Part shown: positions 1 to 6,156 of the stretch, piece after piece
How positions within the stretch are numbered: position 1 is the first letter of the stretch
Layout of the letters: each line of letters begins with the position of its first letter
DNA from: JAAZMI01 sp050942615
GTDB taxonomy: Bacteria > Bacillota > Dethiobacteria > DTU022 > UBA8154
DNA length: 15,712 nt
Direction of reading: 5' to 3'
Assembly (NCBI GenBank): GCA_050942615.1
Contig: JBMNNQ010000028.1
Location: forward strand, 1 to 15,712
Position numbers and translations under genes: made by a program
Notes under the pieces: generated by a model
What the model saw: the letters and a program-made list of their open reading frames with translations, nothing else
The model's database searches: none
What the model was told of the DNA's origin: nothing

Positions 1-509
1 GCATCATCAAGGTCAATATCTTCTCTACCACCATCCCACGGATCGTAGGTCTCAACCAGCTTCGGGAAATAATAGCGGTTTTGCCCATCCAGGAAATCAT
101 AGGTATAATAGTTGTTTCCCTGGTAGGAACCTGCAGGATTATCGGTAACGTAAAGGACCAACTTCTGGCCAGCTTTCCACTCTATGTCTGAATTATACTT
201 TTTGGCATCATTTATAAGGGTATGGATTTCAACACCTTTGGCCTTGGTGCCCACGCCTATGGGCAGGGCATCAATGGTCGCATAGTAATTAGTTGTTTCC
301 AAAGCTTCCAGTTCTTCATACGTATAGTCATACACCGGAGTAATGCTACCGTCAGGATGGAGGATATTGACCTGTAAAGAAGTTGCGGGCTCAGCAGCCC
401 ACGCCGTGCCGCCCCCCCCCAGTCCCAGCATACTGAAAAACATAACCAGCGCCACCAGGCAGGTAATGATTTTCCTGCTAAACTTAAATACTCGTCTCGT
501 CAATTGCAT
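1..509 (-). CDS. Exported SUOX-fold-like surface protein, C-terminus beyond the window
   Basis: This is a partial gene: 169 codons are visible and the frame stays open to the left edge. The ATG at 509 follows a GAGGAGG ribosome binding site about 11 nt upstream. Residues 1 to about 38 form a signal peptide (basic n-region, hydrophobic core, a Gly-Gly-Gly-Gly stretch and an AWA-A cleavage site). The mature N-terminus (VNILHPDGSITPVYDYTY, then YATIDALP, GVGTKAKGV, YVTDNP and RYYFPKLVETYDP) is closely paralogous to the start of the SLH protein at 894-2984, and more distantly to the protein at 2971-4476. By sequence pattern I place this domain in the oxidoreductase molybdopterin-binding (sulfite oxidase) fold; that is an inference. 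The gene has its own riboswitch-like leader and terminator (535-703), so it is probably a separate transcription unit. A run of nine C (G in the message) lies in the signal peptide codons. Function is unknown. Confidence 0.85.
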   Translation of the reverse strand, partial: MQLTRRVFKFSRKIITCLVALVMFFSMLGLGGGGTAWAAEPATSLQVNILHPDGSITPVYDYTYEELEALETTNYYATIDALPIGVGTKAKGVEIHTLINDAKKYNSDIEWKAGQKLVLYVTDNPAGSYQGNNYYTYDFLDGQNRYYFPKLVETYDPWDGGREDIDLDD

Positions 510-534
510 TGTTTTAAACTCCTCCTCTTTAATA

Positions 535-584
535 TTTATAAAAAATAAAGCCGGGGCGGCATCGTGAAAGGCAACCACCCCGGC
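535..584 (-). terminator. Intrinsic terminator in the leader of the 1-509 gene
   Basis: On the minus strand the arms GCCGGGGTGG (584-575) and CCGCCCCGGC (559-550) pair over 9 of 10 positions and are followed by TTTATTTTTT. The loop contains CCTTTCACGA, which can pair with TGTGAAA at the 3' side of the preceding aptamer. This suggests control by attenuation. The start codon lies about 40 nt beyond the hairpin base. Confidence 0.8.
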
Positions 585-601
585 AATCTGCTATTACCAA
601 A

Positions 602-703
602 GGCCCCCCTTTTCACAATGGAAGGCGTGCAGGTTTCCCCGGCGCGCCCTGTCGGCTTACCACCATGGCCCGCAGGCTTTAGCATGGCAAGCTCGGAGAG
701 CAA
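602..703 (-). promoter_or_regulatory. Riboswitch aptamer, probable Moco/Tuco type, copy 1
   Basis: Read on the minus strand, this leader shares long identical blocks with a second leader at 5728-5830: CUCUCCGAGCUUGCC, a GGGGAAACCUGCACGCC hairpin strand, CUUCCAUUGUGAAAAGGGG. Helices seen: a closing stem GCUCUCC (701-695) with GGGGGGC (609-603); a second stem GCUUGCC with GGUAAGC; and an arm capped by a GNRA-like GGAAA loop. From memory of the molybdenum-cofactor riboswitch (MOCO_RNA_motif), the CUCCGAGC entry, the GAAA-capped arm and the GCCUUCC segment fit that class. I could not score it against a covariance model. It lacks the conserved cores of cobalamin, TPP, FMN and glycine riboswitches as I know them. 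The downstream gene encodes a putative SUOX-fold protein, which fits cofactor sensing. Confidence 0.68.
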
Positions 704-857
704 CAATATTTATATTTTTAATACTGGATAGATATACACAAGCACCCTTAATACTGCAGCATTACATTCTACACAGGTTTACCAAAACTTTTGCTATCAT
801 CTTCATTTTTTTTAAGACTTCACTTTTCACCAACAGACTAAATACATATTTACCACC

Positions 858-892
858 CCGGCCACTGCAAGACCTTTAAAAACAGGCCGGGT
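858..892 (-). terminator. GC-rich hairpin directly after the SLH gene
   Basis: The arms CCCGGCC (892-886) and GGCCGGG (864-858) form a perfect 7-bp stem with a 21-nt loop, starting one base after the stop codon of the gene at 894-2984. No clear U-run follows, so it is either a weak terminator or a 3'-end stabilising hairpin for the exbB-like operon. The remaining bases to about 715 are AT-rich and would have to hold the promoter of the next leader; I see no convincing -35/-10 pair. Confidence 0.35.
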
Positions 893-893
893 A

Positions 894-2984
894 TCAAAGA
901 TACCCCCCAACTTGAAGCACACGGCATAAAACAGTGGCTGCCTCCTCCCGTGTCGCTTTATCTTTAGGGACAAATTTATTGCCCGTCTCGCCCGTGGTTC
1001 CGCCCATTACCTTGCTTGCCGCAATAGCGGCCACTGCATCCCGGGCCCAGGGGGAAATCGTGGCCTGATCAACAAAATTGTTTTGCGAAGCAGCAGCGGG
1101 CAGTGCAAAAGCTTTGACGATCATTGCTGCCATCTGTTCGCGTGTAATTTCATCATCGGGGCCAAATTCAACAGCGCTGTAACCTTTGACAAAACCGCAG
1201 GCGACAGCCTTGGAAATATAATCTTTGGCCCAACTGTGGGCAGTATCCCCAAAAGCTGCCGGGCCACTGTCAAAGTCGCTGTTCACCCGCCCTAATTTTT
1301 CCAGCGTTTTGACCACCATGGTTACAAATTCCGCCCGGGTAACCGTCTTCTTGGGCAGAAAAGTGCCGTCCGGGTAACCGCTCAGTATGCCAAATTCCAC
1401 CATTTGCCCAATATTCTTTTGAGCCCAACTGCCGGCAATATCCGTAAACAGTATAACGGGAGCCGCGGCGGAGGGACTGCCGTCCTCTTTCAGCACAGTA
1501 ACAAAACAGGAGTCGCTAACAGAACCGTCTGCGGTCATGGCCTTGATAGTTGCCTTTCCCTCGCGCTTGGCGGTAACCAGTCCCTTGGTATCTACTGTGG
1601 CAACAGCAGCCTGATCCGAACTCCAAAAAATTGCGGCGTCTGTCGCATCAGAAGGAGTAAGCGTAACAGTTAGCTGTTTGGTGCCGTTGATTTTCAGGTT
1701 GCAGGAATTAACATTCAGTTTGATTTTGGTGAGAGGCACCGCAACAGAAACCACCTTGACATCGCAACCGGCTGTGAAAGAGCCCTCTGCTGTCGTCGCC
1801 GTAATCCGGGCAGTGCCCGTAGTTTTGGCCGTAACCAGCCCCCCGCTGTCCACCGCAGCAACAGCCGGCTTGTCGGCATTCCAGACAACACCCGTCTTTG
1901 TAGCATCATAAGGCTTTATAAGAGCTGAAAGCCTTTGTTTTTTTCCTTCAACTAGGGTTAAAGAAGCATAGTCCAGGGTGATTCCCGTCACTGCCACATG
2001 ACTGTCTGTCACTGTAACAGCACAGGTTTTTGTTACTGCGGGGTTTTCAGCAGCAGCGGCGGTAATGACGGCCGTTCCGGCAGAAACCCCCGTAACCAGG
2101 CCGCTGTCATTTACGGCAGCGATTCCCCTGTCGCTGGAAGACCAGGAAACATCTTGATTGGCGGCTGCAGCAGGTATCACGGCAGCAGTAAGCCGGGCTG
2201 TCCCGCCCTTGGCAAGCTTAATAACTTCCGGTTCCAGATCAAGGCCGGTTATTGAAGAGGAGGGTAAATCAATGGGGCCGACATCCACCCTGTAGACCCA
2301 GCGGGCAAATTTATTGGCAGTGGATAGTTCAGGCGATTCTGATACCGCCCTTGCTTCCTCTGCGGTAATGCCCATGCAAAACCGGAACGACTCCTCACTG
2401 CTCATGTTCACACCGCCCTTAAGTTCCGCATCTGTTGCCCCTCTTTCCTGATACGAAGAAAAGGACAGCATGGGATCCACAGACACGGCGCCTTCCAAAG
2501 AAATCTCCTCAGGATCCTCCGGATCAAAGGTTTCCACCAGCTGTGGAAAATAATAGCGATCTTTGCCGTACAGATTTTCATAAGTATAATAATTAGGTTG
2601 ATAGGGATACGGAGAGTCAGTAACATAAAACCGTAGTTGCTTGCCGGGTCCCCAGGCAATATTGGAATTATAGTTTTGCGCGGCATGCTCGATCAGTCTG
2701 TCAATTTTGACCCCTTGGGCCTTGGTGCCCACCGCCGCAGGCAGAGCATCAATCGTTGCATAACATTCGATCTCTGCTAAAGATTCCAGCTCCCCGTACG
2801 TATATTCGTGGACCGGCGTAGTGCTGCCATCGGGGTGGAAAATATTGACGACCAGCGCTGCGGCTTGATCGCTGTACCCCGTTTTAGCTAAAACCGGCAG
2901 GGGGGTGAGCAGCAGGCCGAGCATGAAAACCAAAAGGAGCCCTCTGCCTAAAATTTTTAGCCCTTTGCAATTACCGCTTAACAT
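894..2984 (-). CDS. S-layer-anchored protein: SUOX-like domain, three BIG2 domains, three SLH domains
   Basis: The protein has 696 residues. The ATG is placed by an ideal AAGGAGG six bases upstream, and the gene overlaps the preceding gene by 14 bp, so the two are probably translationally coupled. A signal peptide covers about residues 1-34 (cleavage near VLA-KTG). Residues 40-235 form a domain paralogous to those of the two neighbouring exported proteins (YATIDALP, GTKAQGVKIDRLI, RYYFPQLVETFDP, RWVYRVDVG), which I relate to the molybdopterin-binding SUOX fold by pattern only. Three Ig-like BIG2 domains follow at about 244-325, 333-412 and 417-496, each with the W-S/N-S/A-D..VA.VD..GLVT core. 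Three SLH domains end the protein (about 509-563, 575-630, 635-696) with motifs FTDIAGSWA and GYPDGTF. The SLH domains should hold it on the cell-wall polymer outside the cell. Cys82 in the domain region is not shared by the neighbours. Confidence 0.9.
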   Translation of the reverse strand: MLSGNCKGLKILGRGLLLVFMLGLLLTPLPVLAKTGYSDQAAALVVNIFHPDGSTTPVHEYTYGELESLAEIECYATIDALPAAVGTKAQGVKIDRLIEHAAQNYNSNIAWGPGKQLRFYVTDSPYPYQPNYYTYENLYGKDRYYFPQLVETFDPEDPEEISLEGAVSVDPMLSFSSYQERGATDAELKGGVNMSSEESFRFCMGITAEEARAVSESPELSTANKFARWVYRVDVGPIDLPSSSITGLDLEPEVIKLAKGGTARLTAAVIPAAAANQDVSWSSSDRGIAAVNDSGLVTGVSAGTAVITAAAAENPAVTKTCAVTVTDSHVAVTGITLDYASLTLVEGKKQRLSALIKPYDATKTGVVWNADKPAVAAVDSGGLVTAKTTGTARITATTAEGSFTAGCDVKVVSVAVPLTKIKLNVNSCNLKINGTKQLTVTLTPSDATDAAIFWSSDQAAVATVDTKGLVTAKREGKATIKAMTADGSVSDSCFVTVLKEDGSPSAAAPVILFTDIAGSWAQKNIGQMVEFGILSGYPDGTFLPKKTVTRAEFVTMVVKTLEKLGRVNSDFDSGPAAFGDTAHSWAKDYISKAVACGFVKGYSAVEFGPDDEITREQMAAMIVKAFALPAAASQNNFVDQATISPWARDAVAAIAASKVMGGTTGETGNKFVPKDKATREEAATVLCRVLQVGGYL

Positions 2985-4476
2985 TTACATCCTCCTTAAT
3001 TTTTATTTTTGTTTCGTCGTCCCTGTATTGTTTAAAGCGGGCAGCCGCCCCAAGGCAAAAGAGAACCAGAAACCCGGCCTGCATGTAAGGATATACAGTG
3101 CTAACTTCCTGGATGGCGGGCAATGCCACCGCCGTTGGAGACATTTCATACACCCGCCAGGGCTGAGCCCCGCCCTCCGGGTTTTTCCGGGTTTTATCCA
3201 AATCCTTTTTCAGATTTTCCTCTAAATTTTCTTTTGTATTTTCCTTCAGCGCTGCTACAGGCTTTTTTTGCTCCTTTATTTCTACGTTTTCTTCTTCATC
3301 ACTGTTCCCGCTTGAATTTTCCGTTTCCTCGCTATTCCCCGGCATCTCTCCGTTTTCTGTCTCTGGCACTTCAGACCTTTGGGGAGAAAACAGGGCGACA
3401 GCAGTTTGGGGCGCCTCTGCCGGCAGCCCATTGATCACACATGAAGCGTTCAGGTCCCCTACCACGGTAGTAACGGTAATGGTAGCAGTACCTTCTGCCA
3501 ACACTTTGATCTTTCCCCTGCTGTCCACCCTTACAATGGAGGGGTCACTTGATTCCCACTGCAGCCTTTGATCGGTAGTCCAATCCACAACACCAATTGC
3601 GGCATTTAATTGAAAGATGCTGCCCACCTCCAGCTTGAGAACTGTTTGATCCAGGGTAACCCCGGACGGGGGCGTGCCGCCAAGCATAACTTCAACGGCA
3701 TGTATCCACTTGGCTGAACGGAAAGCCGTAGGAGTGCCGGTATCTGTCTGTCCAAAAATCAGGCGAAACCTGGTCTCTCCATCCATATTACTGAAATCCG
3801 GTTCCAGGCCAAAGCGCTGCCAGTTGTCCTCTAAGGTTAAAATAGCCTCCACCTCTTGGGCGCCCTCTGCCGCGCCCGGCACGGGTGTTGCCGTATCGTA
3901 ATCCCAATTGGCAGGCAAGCGGGGGTAATAATAGCGCTTAACATCCAGCAGGTAGCTTTTTGGCATGCTTTCATACCAGGAGGTAGAAACATCTGAACAG
4001 TAAAAGTGAAAGGCCTCGACAGAGTTTACATCTATACCTGCCTCCTGCAAAATGTCGGTAATTTTTACACCAACAGCGCTGCTCAAAACCACAGCCGGCA
4101 TACTGTCAATAAAAGTATAAGGTTGCCTCACCAGAGGCATTTGCCATAGTTCTTCCAGGGTGAAGACCTTTTTGGTGTGGTAGGGGCCGCCATAATAGCC
4201 GACCATAATTGTCAGGGTTTCTGCCGACACACCCTGTTCCCCCGATGTGGAACCGCCCGCCCGGCGGGCAGGTTTCTCCTCCGCTGCCGTTTCCGGGCCG
4301 GAAGCAACTTGTTCGGCAACAACCGGGGTTTCTGCCGAAACGGGCCGTAAATATTCGCCGTTAACAGCCGGGGTCAGGGCCGGAAGAATAAAAAAGAGCG
4401 CAAGTAATAATATTGAAAAGACTTTTTTTATAGCCAACCCACATTCCCTCCCCGGCAGGATTTTTTTCACCTGCAT
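2971..4476 (-). CDS. Exported, membrane-anchored SUOX-like protein with one BIG2 domain
   Basis: The protein has 501 residues. The ATG at 4476 has AAAGG five bases upstream. A signal peptide or N-terminal helix lies at about residues 17-38 (VFSILLLALFFILPAL). Residues 85-270 carry the shared surface domain: VFTLEELWQMP, YTFIDSMPAVVLSSAVGVKITDIL, FHFYCSDVSTSWY, RYYYPRLPANWDYD, FRLIFGQTDTGTPTAF and KWIHAVEVML. This order is reminiscent of sulfite-oxidase-fold oxidoreductase domains. A single BIG2 domain follows (about 278-350). After it comes a very acidic, then Lys/Glu-rich low-complexity linker (about 370-440), and a C-terminal membrane helix near residues 463-480 with a short basic tail. It is thus tethered to the membrane rather than to the S-layer. 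It is the third gene after the leader at 5667-5830, about 150 bp behind the DUF2149 gene; that gap contains a GCCGCC/GGCGGC hairpin but no terminator. The ligand and any activity are unknown. Confidence 0.88.
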   Translation of the reverse strand: MQVKKILPGRECGLAIKKVFSILLLALFFILPALTPAVNGEYLRPVSAETPVVAEQVASGPETAAEEKPARRAGGSTSGEQGVSAETLTIMVGYYGGPYHTKKVFTLEELWQMPLVRQPYTFIDSMPAVVLSSAVGVKITDILQEAGIDVNSVEAFHFYCSDVSTSWYESMPKSYLLDVKRYYYPRLPANWDYDTATPVPGAAEGAQEVEAILTLEDNWQRFGLEPDFSNMDGETRFRLIFGQTDTGTPTAFRSAKWIHAVEVMLGGTPPSGVTLDQTVLKLEVGSIFQLNAAIGVVDWTTDQRLQWESSDPSIVRVDSRGKIKVLAEGTATITVTTVVGDLNASCVINGLPAEAPQTAVALFSPQRSEVPETENGEMPGNSEETENSSGNSDEEENVEIKEQKKPVAALKENTKENLEENLKKDLDKTRKNPEGGAQPWRVYEMSPTAVALPAIQEVSTVYPYMQAGFLVLFCLGAAARFKQYRDDETKIKIKEDVNVKR

Positions 4477-4626
4477 GAGTACCTTTCAGCACCTCTAAGC
4501 GCCCTTTAAAGATCTATATTTTCCTGGTGCCCGGCCGGTGCCCAAGCGCCGCCCACCCGTTCCCCAGGCGGCCTCCTGCAATAATTGCCTTTTATAAGGT
4601 TTACTAAGGCTGCTTCAGCTTCGTTT

Positions 4627-4950
4627 TTACCGGTCGGTCAGCATAAACAGCTGCCCTGTACCCGGGTCTTTGTAAACCGTGCCCATCTTTTCATAAAGCT
4701 CAGCCTGGCCTGCGGTTTCAAGCAGCTCATTCTGCAGATCCAAAATTTCAGTCACTTCTTGTCCGCGCTGCAGGTCAACACGTTCGCCGCTAGGACCCAG
4801 ATCAATATTCCAGTAAACAGCCAAAGCAAGCATCAGACCGCAGGCAAAGACCAGCATGACATCCGCAATATTGACAATCCCCTCCAGGGGGTTAGTTTCC
4901 TGTGGCAGCCTGGACCTCCCGCATTTCCTGCTTCTTAGACCCCCGTTCAC
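4627..4950 (-). CDS. DUF2149 family protein, ExbD-like single-span membrane protein
   Basis: The protein has 107 residues. The GTG start at 4950 is supported by GGAGGTGAT upstream, inside the end of the exbB-like gene, giving an overlap of 59 bp in another frame. The segment NPLEGIVNIADVMLVFACGL (residues 20-39) is the hallmark of DUF2149 as I know it, a small family found next to MotA/TolQ/ExbB proteins in archaea and Firmicutes. The single membrane helix spans about 29-48, and the last 60 residues should lie outside the membrane. Asp30 just inside the helix, followed by VMLV, resembles the essential Asp of ExbD/TolR (DVMLVLL). I therefore infer that it is the ExbD-equivalent subunit of a proton-driven stator with its overlapping partner. 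No peptidoglycan-binding domain is visible. Confidence 0.85.
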   Translation of the reverse strand: MNGGLRSRKCGRSRLPQETNPLEGIVNIADVMLVFACGLMLALAVYWNIDLGPSGERVDLQRGQEVTEILDLQNELLETAGQAELYEKMGTVYKDPGTGQLFMLTDR

Positions 4951-5581
4951 CGGTCATCACCTCCAACAGGCTCTCCAACAAAGCCTCCAAAGCACTTAAA
5001 TAATCCTCATACCACCTTTTCCGCAGCCGGGAAATTACAAAGGCAACAACAGCGGCTGCCAAACCGGCAATCGTTGTATCAAAGGCAATAAGCAGAGAAT
5101 CTGAAAGCAGTTTGATGTTACCCTGTCCCAAAGCAATCATGCCCGGGCCAAGTGGAACCAGCGTGCCCATCAAGCCGAACATAGGCCCCAAGCGGGCCAC
5201 CAGATCGGTCCTGTTGGTTATTTTAGTATAATACAGCTCTTCGGCGGCTATTAACCGGCGTGCCAGGGCCTGCAGCGAGGCGGCAGGCAGGCTGCCGTAT
5301 TTTAGCAACTCACTTAAGGCCGCTTTTTGACGCCGGGGCAAACGGCTGCTTTTTATTTCATTCCTGATCTCCACTTCATTTTTCCCCTGCAGGGCATTGA
5401 TCAACGCCGGCACATCAACTTTCGGCCCCCGCCTCTCCATAATGATTTCCGTCAACAGGCCCCCTAGTTCAACCACCAACCAGGCCAGAAACAACAATAA
5501 AATGAAAATAGTCGGGATTAATAAACCCGTTGAGATAACATGCAGGGCCTCCTTCAGGGGTGTTAAAATAAGATCGGTCAC
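4892..5581 (-). CDS. MotA/TolQ/ExbB proton channel family protein
   Basis: The protein has 229 residues. The GTG start at 5581 is preceded by AAAGGAG. A first membrane helix lies at about residues 19-40. A cytoplasmic domain follows (about 45-125), rich in Arg, Lys and Glu. Then come two helices at about 130-152 and 162-184, with the family signature LGPMFGLMGTLVPLGPGM and AFDTTIAGLAAAVVAFVISR. Thr140 and Thr169/170 lie where ExbB-type channels have their conserved pore Thr residues. The basic segment after the third helix (RLRKRWYEDY) is typical. It is the first gene after the riboswitch-like leader and overlaps the DUF2149 gene, so the two probably form one complex that uses the proton gradient to do mechanical work. 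No TonB, TolA or flagellar gene is nearby; the surface proteins downstream are the plausible clients. Confidence 0.92.
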   Translation of the reverse strand: MTDLILTPLKEALHVISTGLLIPTIFILLLFLAWLVVELGGLLTEIIMERRGPKVDVPALINALQGKNEVEIRNEIKSSRLPRRQKAALSELLKYGSLPAASLQALARRLIAAEELYYTKITNRTDLVARLGPMFGLMGTLVPLGPGMIALGQGNIKLLSDSLLIAFDTTIAGLAAAVVAFVISRLRKRWYEDYLSALEALLESLLEVMTGERGSKKQEMREVQAATGN

Positions 5582-5666
5582 TTTATCAGGACTCCTTTAT
5601 TTATTTGTCGCATGTCGTTAGAGCGTCAAGAAAGCGCAAAGAAAAAAGTATAACTTGGCTGTCTTA

Positions 5667-5715
5667 ATAAAAATCAAAGCCGGGCAAACACTGTGAAAAG
5701 TGAGCCGCCCGGCTT
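5667..5715 (-). terminator. Intrinsic terminator in the leader of the exbB-like operon
   Basis: On the minus strand AAGCCGGGC (5715-5707) pairs perfectly with GCCCGGCTT (5685-5677) and is followed by TGATTTTTATT. The loop holds GCTCACTTTTCACA, which is complementary to TGTGAAAAG..GAGC at the 3' edge of the aptamer upstream. An antiterminator pairing can therefore compete with both the aptamer closing stem and the terminator. About 90 nt of leader follow before the GTG start. Confidence 0.85.
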
Positions 5716-5727
5716 AAAATATGTAAA

Positions 5728-5830
5728 GCTCCCCTTTTCACAATGGAAGGCGTGCAGGTTTCCCCAGCGCACCCTGACGGCTTGCCGCCGTGGCCTGGTT
5801 GGCTTTAGGCTGGCAAGCTCGGAGAGTAAC
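5728..5830 (-). promoter_or_regulatory. Riboswitch aptamer, probable Moco/Tuco type, copy 2
   Basis: This is the second copy of the leader RNA seen at 602-703. Helices: closing stem CUCUCC (5826-5821) with GGGGAG (5734-5729); stem GCUUGCC with GGCAAGC; and arm GG-GUGC-..GG with CC-..-GCAC-..CC around a GGAAA loop. Relative to copy 1, the second stem changes G-C to G-U, and the closing stem changes on its 3' strand while still pairing. That is evidence for a conserved RNA structure rather than a duplicated coding sequence. Because the 3' strand of the closing stem is also the 5' strand of the possible antiterminator, ligand binding should favour termination, making it an OFF switch. That direction is an inference. 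The class call rests on recalled motifs (CUCCGAGC, GGAAACC, GCCUUCC). Confidence 0.7.
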
Positions 5831-6156
5831 AATTATTTAATTTATAATGTGAAAAACTAGAAGACCTCTCTCGATCGCAATTTAAGAAACTATGTTTGGA
5901 ACAATATATTTAGAATAACGGTTCCATATTTTTACGTAATAACCACTTCACAGTAATAGATTCTACATAATTTGAACAAACCCTGCAAACATCTGAAATA
6001 TAAAAATATTATTCTATTGACCGGTTTCACATTGAAGGGTATTTTTCTTATAGCGGTCCTTTTCAGCAAGATATATTGCTGTACGCGTTTTATTAAATCA
6101 TTTTTAGAAAGCACCTGTTTGTCATCACCTTTTTTAAAGTTGTTTCCTTGTCCCGG
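5831..6156. other. AT-rich intergenic spacer between the CCA gene and the exbB-like leader
   Basis: No gene is supported in these 326 bases. The stretch is strongly AT-rich, and its short frames lack ribosome binding sites. It must contain the promoter for the leader at 5728-5830. The minus-strand sequence near 5836-5850 (CATTATAAAT) could hold a -10 box, but I see no well-spaced -35. No clear terminator follows the CCA gene stop at 6157. Confidence 0.5.

Noticed and set aside
535..703. Cobalamin riboswitch as the class of the leader RNAs
   Set aside because: The segment GGGGAAACCUGCA loosely resembles the B12 box, but the box is only partly matched and the upstream conserved core of cobalamin riboswitches is absent in both copies.
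894..2984. DUF4430/transcobalamin-like interpretation of the N-terminal surface domain
   Set aside because: Some SLH proteins carry such cobalamin-binding domains, but the motifs here (YTYGELESL, GVKI, RYYFP, VYRVDV) do not follow that pattern and match a SUOX-like order better.
5932..6114. 60-codon minus-strand frame after cca
   Set aside because: Lies in AT-rich spacer, with no ribosome binding site and no family resemblance.
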